Part shown: piece after piece, positions 58,065 through 64,000 of the stretch
Layout of the letters: each line of letters begins with the position of its first letter
Numbering within the stretch: position 1 is the first letter of the stretch
DNA from: Allobosea sp. 47.2.35
Lineage (GTDB): Bacteria > Pseudomonadota > Alphaproteobacteria > Rhizobiales > Beijerinckiaceae
NCBI RefSeq assembly: GCF_024655635.1
Contig: NZ_JANLGI010000010.1
Span: 62,001-126,000 of the forward strand
Direction: 5' to 3'
DNA: 64,000 nucleotides
Notes under the pieces: model-generated
What the model was told of the DNA's origin: nothing
What the model saw: the letters and a program-made list of their open reading frames with translations, nothing else
The model's database searches: none
Translations under genes and position numbers: made by a program

Positions 58065-58814
58065 ATGCAGCTCTCATCCATCGGATCACGGCCCAATCTC
58101 GCGAGCGATGCCGCCACCGCGCTGGCGACCTCGATCCGTTCGGGCGCCTTGCAGCCGGGCGCGCGGCTGCCCTCGGAGACGGAGTTGGCCCGCCAGCTCG
58201 GCGTCAGCCGGCCGGTGGTGCGCGAGGCGATCGCCTATCTCAAGGCCGACGGCATCGTCGAAAGCCGGCGCGGCCTCGGGCTCTTCGTCAACCAGCAGGA
58301 TTCCCTGCGGCTGCGCCGCGCCGAGATCGCCGCCTCCGAGCAGTCGATCCTGCAATTCCTGGAATTCCGCCTCGGGCTTGAGGTCGAGGCCGCGCAACTG
58401 GCCTCGCTACGCCATACACCGGAGGACCTCGCCCGGATGAACGCGGCCGAGGCCGCGCTCAACGCCGCCGATGATGCGGGGGAGGACAGCGCCGCCCATG
58501 ATCTCGCGCTCCATCTCGCCATCGCCACGGCCGCGCACAACCCGCTCTTCCTGACCGTGCTCCAGTTCGTATCGAGCCCGCTGCTCAACTCGATCCGCAG
58601 CATGCGCGACAAGGATCGCGGCGAGGATTCCAACATCGCGATCCGCCGCGCCGACCATGCCGCCATCCTCGGCCGTATCCGCGCCCGCGACCCGGCCGGC
58701 GCCGGCGAGGCGATGCGCAAGCATATCGGCGAATCCTATCGCCGCTACGCCGCTCAGCTTGCCGCGAGCGGCACGATGCCGGCCCATCCGGCCCTTCAGT
58801 CCACGCCGAAATAG
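58065..58814 (+). CDS. GntR-family regulator, FadR subfamily
   Basis: The 249-residue regulator has an N-terminal winged helix (LPSETELARQLGVSRPVVRE, GIVESRRGLGLFV) and a C-terminal FCD ligand domain (residues about 85-230). That domain has Asp and His residues for a bound metal (AHDLALHLAIATAAHNPLF, ADHAAILGRI). FCD regulators usually sense carboxylic or sugar acids. ATG 58065 is chosen for its AGGA seven bases upstream; GTG 58035 and ATG 58041 are possible. It diverges from the TRAP genes and heads an SDR and an enolase-family gene. Confidence 0.92.
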   Translation: MQLSSIGSRPNLASDAATALATSIRSGALQPGARLPSETELARQLGVSRPVVREAIAYLKADGIVESRRGLGLFVNQQDSLRLRRAEIAASEQSILQFLEFRLGLEVEAAQLASLRHTPEDLARMNAAEAALNAADDAGEDSAAHDLALHLAIATAAHNPLFLTVLQFVSSPLLNSIRSMRDKDRGEDSNIAIRRADHAAILGRIRARDPAGAGEAMRKHIGESYRRYAAQLAASGTMPAHPALQSTPK

Positions 58815-58825
58815 GACCTTCAAGC

Positions 58826-59590
58826 TTGACCTCTCCCTTCGATCTCTCGGGGCGCACCGCGCTCGTGACCGGTTCCTCGCGCGGGCTCGGCCGTGCCATG
58901 GCCGAAGGGCTCGCGGCCGCGGGCGCGAGCATCATCCTCAACGGCGCCGACGCCGGCCGCCTCACCGAGGCCGTCGCGGCGATGAGCGCGGCCGGCCATA
59001 CCGCACGCGGCCTCAACTTCGACGTGACGGATGAGCAGGCGGTCGTCGCCGCATTTGCCGCGCTCGATGCCGAGGGCGTCGCGGTCGACATTCTCGTCAA
59101 CAATGCCGGCATCCAGTTCCGCAAGCCGATGCTGGAGCTGGAGACGGCCGACTGGCGCCGCGTGCTCGACACCAACCTGACCAGTGCCTTCATGGTCGGC
59201 CGCGAGGCCGCCCGCCGCATGGCGAAGCGCGGCCATGGCAAGGTCATCAATATCGGCTCGCTGACCAGCGAACTCGCCCGTGCGACCGTCGCGCCCTATA
59301 CGGTGGCGAAAGGCGGCATCAAGATGCTGACCAAGGCCATGGCGGCCGAATGGGGCGAGCTCGGCATCCAGGCCAATGCGATCGGCCCCGGCTACATGCT
59401 CACCGACATGAACCAGGCGCTGATCGAGAACCCGAGCTTCGATGCCTGGGTGAAGGGCCGCACGCCGGCCCGCCGCTGGGGCCGCCCGGGCGAGCTCGCC
59501 GGCACCTGCGTCTATCTCGCCTCCTCGGCGTCCGACTATGTCAGCGGCCAGATCATCTATGTCGATGGCGGCATGATCTCGGTGCTGTGA
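58826..59590 (+). CDS. SDR oxidoreductase, gluconate 5-dehydrogenase-like
   Basis: The 254-residue enzyme starts at TTG 58826, 11 bases after the GntR gene; AGGACC lies upstream. VTGSSRGLGRAMAEGLA binds NAD(P), DILVNNAGIQFRK is the NNAG region, and INIGSLTSELARATVAPYTVAKGG holds the catalytic Ser, Tyr and Lys (here quoted in parts: IGSLTSE, YTVAK). The overall pattern resembles gluconate 5-dehydrogenases, which interconvert gluconate and 5-ketogluconate. In this operon it probably oxidises the imported sugar acid. Confidence 0.9.
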   Translation: MTSPFDLSGRTALVTGSSRGLGRAMAEGLAAAGASIILNGADAGRLTEAVAAMSAAGHTARGLNFDVTDEQAVVAAFAALDAEGVAVDILVNNAGIQFRKPMLELETADWRRVLDTNLTSAFMVGREAARRMAKRGHGKVINIGSLTSELARATVAPYTVAKGGIKMLTKAMAAEWGELGIQANAIGPGYMLTDMNQALIENPSFDAWVKGRTPARRWGRPGELAGTCVYLASSASDYVSGQIIYVDGGMISVL

Positions 59591-59661
59591 GCCCCAAGAA
59601 CCAACAAGCGGCGAGGGGGCTTCGCGCCCGCGCCCGAACAGATTGAACAGGACGAAACGCC

Positions 59662-60861
59662 ATGAAGATCACCGCCATCGAAACCCTGCGCGCCGAGGAG
59701 TTCGGCAACGTGCTCTGGGTCCGCGTCCACACCGATTCCGGCCATATCGGGCTCGGCGAGACCTTCTACGGCGCTGCATCCGTCGAGGCGCATATCCATG
59801 ACACGCTGGCCGGGCGCCTGCTCGGAAAGAACCCGCTGCATATCGAGGCGTTGCATCGCGAGATGACCAACCTGCCGATGGCGCAGTCCTCGACGGGGGC
59901 TGAATCCCGCGCGACCTCGGCGATCGACATCGCGCTCTGGGACCATTTCGGCAAGGTCTGCGGCCTGCCGGTGCACCAGATGTTGGGCGGGCTCTGCCGC
60001 GACAAGCAGCGCATCTACAACACCTGCGCCGGCACCCGTTACGTGCGCTCCAGCAACATCAAACCGGTCTCGAACTGGAGCCTGGGCGACGAGGGCAGCC
60101 CCTATGAGGATCTCGACGGCTTCATGAACCGCGCCGACGCGCTGGCCGAGAACCTGCTGGAGCAGGGCATCACCGCGATGAAGATCTGGCCGTTCGATCC
60201 GCCCGCGATCGAGAACCAGGGCCTCTACATCACCGCCGAGCAGATGAAGAAGGCGGTCGAGCCCTTTGAAAAGATTCGCAAGGCCGTCGGCGACAAGATG
60301 GAGATCATGGTCGAGTTCCACTCGCTCTGGAACCTGCCGACCGCCAAGCAGATCGCCCGCGTGCTCGAGCCCTACAAGCCGACCTGGTACGAGGATCCGA
60401 TCCGGATGAACTCGCCGCAGGCGCTGGCCGAATACGCCCGCTCGACCGATGTCTGGGTCTGCGCCAGCGAGACGCTCGGCTCGCGCTGGCCCTACAAGGA
60501 CATGCTGGAGCGCGACGCCGCCCATGTCGTGATGGTCGATCTCTGCTGGACCGGCGGCCTGACCGAAGGCCGCAAGATCGCGGCGTTGGCCGAGACCTGG
60601 CACCGCCCCTTCGCCCCGCATGACTGCATCGGCCCGGTCGGCTTCGTCGCGGCGGTCCATACCTCCTTCAGCCAGCCGAACACGCTGATCCAGGAATCGG
60701 TGCGCGCCTTCTATCGCGGCTGGTATCTGGAACTGGTCACCGAGATGCCGCGCATCGAGGGCGGCTATGTCTATCCGATGGAGGCGCCGGGCCTCGGCAT
60801 CGACCTGCTGCCGGCCGTCTACGAGCGCTCCGACCTGACCGTGCGCCGCTCGACGCTCTGA
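59662..60861 (+). CDS. Enolase-superfamily enzyme (mandelate racemase/sugar-acid dehydratase group)
   Basis: The 399-residue protein has the two-domain fold of the mandelate racemase group. An N-terminal capping domain (MKITAIETLR, GLGETFYG) comes first. The barrel has metal-ligand strands IMVEFHSLW, WYEDPIRM and CASETLGSRW, and a catalytic His in APHDCIGPVG. KIWPFD takes the place of the catalytic-Lys strand. Most relatives dehydrate sugar acids to 2-keto-3-deoxy acids. The exact substrate is unknown. A GntR, TRAP and SDR context supports a sugar-acid pathway. A strong terminator follows. Confidence 0.85.
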   Translation: MKITAIETLRAEEFGNVLWVRVHTDSGHIGLGETFYGAASVEAHIHDTLAGRLLGKNPLHIEALHREMTNLPMAQSSTGAESRATSAIDIALWDHFGKVCGLPVHQMLGGLCRDKQRIYNTCAGTRYVRSSNIKPVSNWSLGDEGSPYEDLDGFMNRADALAENLLEQGITAMKIWPFDPPAIENQGLYITAEQMKKAVEPFEKIRKAVGDKMEIMVEFHSLWNLPTAKQIARVLEPYKPTWYEDPIRMNSPQALAEYARSTDVWVCASETLGSRWPYKDMLERDAAHVVMVDLCWTGGLTEGRKIAALAETWHRPFAPHDCIGPVGFVAAVHTSFSQPNTLIQESVRAFYRGWYLELVTEMPRIEGGYVYPMEAPGLGIDLLPAVYERSDLTVRRSTL

Positions 60862-60886
60862 AAACGCAGCGTTCGGAAACACAAGT

Positions 60887-60921
60887 GCCGCCGCCGGGAT
60901 GCCGGCGGCGGCTTTCTGTTT
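60887..60921 (+). terminator. Rho-independent terminator after the enolase-family gene
   Basis: GCCGCCGCCGG (60887-60897) pairs perfectly with CCGGCGGCGGC (60902-60912) around the loop GATG, followed by TTTCTGTTT. It ends the regulator-SDR-dehydratase transcript before the convergent dctA gene. Confidence 0.88.
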
Positions 60922-60934
60922 GGTGCTGTCCGGC

Positions 60935-62269
60935 TTATTCGGCCGGGGCCATCAGGGGCTCGTCGAGGAAATCCGGCAATTCGCCGGCGAGCGCGGCCTT
61001 CAGCCGGTTCTCGTCAAGCTCGCCTTCCCAGCGCGCAACCACGATCGTGGCGACGGCATTGCCGATGAAGTTGGTGACCGCGCGGCATTCCGACATGAAG
61101 CGATCGATGCCGAGGATCAGCGCCATGCCGGCGACCGGCACGGCCGGGACGACCGAGAGCGTGGCGGCGAGCGTGATGAAGCCCGCGCCGGTGATGCCGG
61201 CCGCGCCCTTCGAGGACAGCATCGCGACCAGCAGCAGCAGGATCTGGTCGCCGAGCGGCAAATGGATATCCATCGCCTGGGCGATGAACAGCGCCGCCAG
61301 CGTCATGTAGATATTGGTGCCATCGAGGTTGAAGGAATAGCCGGTCGGAATGACGAGCCCGACGACTGAGCGCTTGCAGCCGGCGGCTTCCATCTTCTCC
61401 ATTAGGCTCGGCAGCGCCGCTTCCGAGGAGGAGGTGCCGATGACGAGGAGAATCTCGTCCTTGATGTAGCGGATCAGCGCCAGGATCGAGAAGCCGTTGT
61501 AGCGGGCGACGGCGCCGAGCACGACCAGCACGAAGACCGCCGCCGTGATGTAGAAGGTCAGGATCAGGAAGGCGAGATTGGCGACCGAGCCGATGCCGTA
61601 GCGGCCGATGGTGAAGGCCATCGCGCCGAAGGCGCCGATGGGGGCGGCCTTCATCAGGATCGCCACCAGCTTGAAGATCGGGGTCGAGAGCGCCTGCAGG
61701 AAGTCGAGCACCGGCTTGCCGCGCTCGCCGACCATCGCCAGCGACAGGCCGAACAGCACCGAGAAGAACAGCACCTGCAGGATGTCGCCCGAGGCGAAGG
61801 CGCCGACGATCGTCTCCGGGATGATGTTCTGCAGGAAGCCGACGATGCTGGTGTCATGCGCCTTGGCGGCATAGCCCTGCACGGCCTTGGCGTCGAGGCT
61901 GGCGGGATTGATGTGCAGGCCGGCGCCGGGCTGGATCAGGTTGCCGATGACGAGGCCAACGATCAGCGCCAGCGTCGAGAAGCACAGGAAATAGATCATT
62001 GCCTTGCCGGCGACGCGCCCGACCTTCTTCATGTCGGTCATGCCGGCGATGCCGGTCGAGACCGTCAGGAAGATCACCGGCGCGATGATCATCTTCACCA
62101 GCCTGATGAAGGAATCGCCGAGCGGCTTCAGGGCGGCGCCCTGTTCCGGCCAGAAATGGCCGAGCAGGATGCCCGCCGCGATGGCGAACAGCACCTGCAC
62201 ATAGAGATGCTGGTAAAACTTCTTCGGGCGCGCCGGCTGAGCGGGCGCGATGTCGATCGGGGTCGCCAT
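60935..62269 (-). CDS. dctA: C4-dicarboxylate:cation symporter DctA
   Basis: The 444-residue inner-membrane carrier takes up succinate, fumarate and malate. It has the serine-rich hairpin motif [14 protein letters not shown], the [17 protein letters not shown] helix and [18 protein letters not shown], all hallmarks of the dicarboxylate/glutamate symporter family. ATG 62269 has AAGGAGCAGAAC before it. The upstream region holds a sigma-54 promoter and two palindromes, and dctB diverges, the classic rhizobial dct arrangement. Confidence 0.96.
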   Translation of the reverse strand: MATPIDIAPAQPARPKKFYQHLYVQVLFAIAAGILLGHFWPEQGAALKPLGDSFIRLVKMIIAPVIFLTVSTGIAGMTDMKKVGRVAGKAMIYFLCFSTLALIVGLVIGNLIQPGAGLHINPASLDAKAVQGYAAKAHDTSIVGFLQNIIPETIVGAFASGDILQVLFFSVLFGLSLAMVGERGKPVLDFLQALSTPIFKLVAILMKAAPIGAFGAMAFTIGRYGIGSVANLAFLILTFYITAAVFVLVVLGAVARYNGFSILALIRYIKDEILLVIGTSSSEAALPSLMEKMEAAGCKRSVVGLVIPTGYSFNLDGTNIYMTLAALFIAQAMDIHLPLGDQILLLLVAMLSSKGAAGITGAGFITLAATLSVVPAVPVAGMALILGIDRFMSECRAVTNFIGNAVATIVVARWEGELDENRLKAALAGELPDFLDEPLMAPAE

Positions 62270-62328
62270 GTTCTGCTCCTTGGGTCGGCGGTCGTCTTGG
62301 TTTTGTTCGAAACCGCTGCCCCTCTTTC

Positions 62329-62343
62329 GCAACCGGCGTGCCA
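62329..62343 (-). promoter_or_regulatory. Sigma-54 promoter of dctA
   Basis: On the minus strand TGGCACGCCGGTTGC matches the -24/-12 consensus TGGCAC-N5-TTGC exactly. It lies 60 bases before the dctA start codon. Transcription would need RpoN and an enhancer-binding protein, expected to be DctD. Confidence 0.92.
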
Positions 62344-62419
62344 ACCGGCCGGAACTACAGAAATCAAACGAAACCAATGAGTTGCGATTCCCAGCTGAAT
62401 CAGTTTGCGAACGTGTCGG

Positions 62420-62466
62420 GCGGAATTCCGCACGCTGCCTCTTGACTTGTGCGGAATTCCGCACAA
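62420..62466. promoter_or_regulatory. Two tandem activator palindromes (putative DctD upstream activation sites)
   Basis: GCGGAATTCCGC at 62420-62431 is a perfect 12-base palindrome. TTGTGCGGAATTCCGCACAA at 62447-62466 is a perfect 20-base one with the same core. Their centres are 31 bases apart, close to three helix turns, and 77-137 bases upstream of the sigma-54 promoter. This is the layout of the paired DctD sites known upstream of rhizobial dctA. The nearer dctB start codon is only 12 bases away, so dctB could also be affected. Confidence 0.85.
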
Positions 62467-62477
62467 CGACTTCGGAG

Positions 62478-64000
62478 ATGAGCCGTTCCGGGAGTGATCC
62501 ATGGAAGAATGCCGCGACGCAGCGCTGGCTGGTCTTCGGGCTGGTCGTGGCGGCGCTGGCTGTCGCCTCGCTTTTCGCCGCCGGTGAGATCGGCCGCAGC
62601 CGCGCCGTCGCCGCGACCGAAAGCCGTGCGACCGATGGCGGCACGCTGGCGCTCGCTATCCTGCGTGGCGAGCTGGAGAAGCAGCGCGCGCTGCCGGTCA
62701 TCCTGGCCCGCGATCCTGACGTGCGGCAGGCGCTGACCGGCGGCAGCCGCCACGGGCTCGACCTCAAGCTGGAGGCGATCGCGAAGGAAGCCCGCACGGC
62801 CGTGATCTATCTGCTCGGCCCGGACGGCGTCGCGATCGCGGCCAGCAACTGGAGCGAGCCGACGAGCTTCGTCGGCAGCGACTACAGCTTCCGCGAATAT
62901 TTCAGGGGCGCCGTCGCCAATGGTGCGGCCGAGCAGTTCGCGCTTGGCACGGTCAGCCAGCGCCCCGGTCTCTACATCACCCGGCGGATCGAGGAGGGCG
63001 GCCGCAGCCTCGGCGTCGTCGTCGTCAAGGCCGAGTTCGACCGTGTCGAGGCGGGTTGGCGCGCGCTCGGCGGCCAGACCTATGTCATCGACAAGCGCGG
63101 CGTCGTGCTGCTCTCGACGGTCGAGGATTGGCGCTTCCGCGTCGAGACGCCGCTCGATCCGGCCACCATAGCCACGATCCGGGATTCGCTCCAGTTCGGC
63201 ACCGCGCCGCTGACCATGCTGCCTTTGCAGGAACGCGGCGATCTTGTTCAGGGCACAGGCGCCTTCGCCGGCCGCTACGTCCGCATCCGCCAGCCTGTCG
63301 CGACGACTGACTGGCTTTTGGAAGTGCTCCAGCCTGTCGATCCCGCGATCACGGCGGGGCGCTCGCAATCGCAGGCGCTGGCCGCGTTACTTCTCATGCC
63401 GGGGGCGGCGCTGGCCGGCTTCGCGCTCTATCGCCGCCAACGCAATCTCGTCCGGCAGGAGGCCGACGCCCGCTCCAAGGCCGAGCTTGAGGAGCGCGTC
63501 GCCGAGCGCACCGCGGAACTGGCCGGCGCCAACGAGCGCCTCGTCGCCGAGATGGCGAAGCGCACCCGCGCGCAGGAGCGGCTGTCCAATCTCCGTGAGG
63601 AACTGGCCAAGGCCAACCGCCTCGCGACGCTCGGCCAGATCACGGCCGGCGTCGCGCATGAAGTGAACCAGCCGCTCGCTGCCTTACGCACCTATACCGA
63701 GAACGCCCGCACCTTCCTCAAGCGCGGCGAGCCTGCGGATGCCGACGGGGCGCTGGTCCGCATCGTCTCGCTGACGGACCGGATCGGCGCGATCACCGAG
63801 GCTTTGCGCGGTTTCGCCCGCCGCAGCAAGGAACCGCCCGCCCCGGTTCCGATCGGTACGATCATCGACGGCGCACTGACCTTGCTCGAAGGCCCCTTGC
63901 ATCAGGCCGGCGTGACGCCGCTCGTCACCGTTCCGCCGGAGCCGGTCCATGTCATCGCCCGTCCGATCGAGCTGGAGCAGGTCTTCGTCAACCTGTTGCG
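62478..64000 (+). CDS. dctB: C4-dicarboxylate sensor histidine kinase DctB (3' partial)
   Basis: The frame is open to the window end (507 complete codons). After a transmembrane helix (residues about 17-36) comes a periplasmic PAS-like sensor (about 40-285, including [16 protein letters not shown] and GLYITRRI). A second helix near residue 300 and a coiled coil follow. The H-box [20 protein letters not shown] has the phosphorylated His394. The ATPase domain is cut off. DctB senses dicarboxylates and phosphorylates DctD, whose gene should follow outside the window. ATG 62478 has a weak, very close GGAG, so the start is tentative. Confidence 0.93.
   Translation, partial: MSRSGSDPWKNAATQRWLVFGLVVAALAVASLFAAGEIGRSRAVAATESRATDGGTLALAILRGELEKQRALPVILARDPDVRQALTGGSRHGLDLKLEAIAKEARTAVIYLLGPDGVAIAASNWSEPTSFVGSDYSFREYFRGAVANGAAEQFALGTVSQRPGLYITRRIEEGGRSLGVVVVKAEFDRVEAGWRALGGQTYVIDKRGVVLLSTVEDWRFRVETPLDPATIATIRDSLQFGTAPLTMLPLQERGDLVQGTGAFAGRYVRIRQPVATTDWLLEVLQPVDPAITAGRSQSQALAALLLMPGAALAGFALYRRQRNLVRQEADARSKAELEERVAERTAELAGANERLVAEMAKRTRAQERLSNLREELAKANRLATLGQITAGVAHEVNQPLAALRTYTENARTFLKRGEPADADGALVRIVSLTDRIGAITEALRGFARRSKEPPAPVPIGTIIDGALTLLEGPLHQAGVTPLVTVPPEPVHVIARPIELEQVFVNLL

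Noticed and set aside
60935..62797. 620-residue version of DctA
   Set aside because: The first 176 residues are unrelated to DctA and cover the promoter and dctB. ATG 62269 has a strong ribosome site and gives the normal 444 residues.

Overview
The window is dense, GC-rich chromosomal DNA of an alphaproteobacterium, most likely of the order Hyphomicrobiales (Rhizobiales; Bosea-like, inferred from gene content only). Pointers are the class II DAHP synthase, the short-form phosphatidylserine decarboxylase beside pssA, the Omp25-like porin, a DUF2865 protein, CreA, an Atm1-type exporter, and many tripartite carboxylate transporters. No prophage, insertion sequence or CRISPR array is visible. About 55 protein genes, two tRNA genes and several regulatory sites can be supported.

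Layout. 1-816: end of an NAD-dependent epimerase/reductase. 797-3854: TctCBA tricarboxylate transporter. 4079-8354: O-antigen-ligase-like protein, glutathione reductase, DAHP synthase. 8434-13899: porin, lipoprotein, gltX, DUF2865 protein, purC. 13912-18725: MarR regulator, orphan TakP-like TRAP binding protein, fumarylacetoacetase-family hydrolase, GNAT, CreA and small membrane or secreted proteins. 19055-22217: cysS, a 36-residue ORF and cimA joined by ATGA overlaps. 22256-27612: Atm1-like exporter, psd, a 164-bp palindromic intergenic element, pssA. 27908-29619: maf, an SDR, yacG.

29727-32867 is a tightly overlapping operon: DyP peroxidase carrying a C-terminal cargo-loading peptide, a family 1 encapsulin shell protein, and a type II NADH dehydrogenase. 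33957-45749 is a selenium/formate island. It holds selD on one strand and, on the other, a selenocysteine-containing formate dehydrogenase (alpha with in-frame UGA and SECIS hairpin, beta, gamma), fdhE, selA, a Sel1-repeat gene, selB and selC. The tRNA-Sec gene lies entirely inside the 3' end of the selB reading frame, in frame, followed by two unknown genes.

45908-53848: LacI regulator, a sugar ABC transporter (binding protein, two permeases, ATPase) and a GH31 alpha-glycosidase, with a perfect 20-bp operator. 53868-60861: TRAP transporter with two tandem binding proteins, a divergent FadR-type GntR regulator, a gluconate-5-dehydrogenase-like SDR and an enolase-superfamily enzyme, suggesting uptake and catabolism of a sugar acid. 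60935-64000: dctA with a sigma-54 promoter and two activator palindromes, divergent from the sensor kinase gene dctB, which runs off the window.
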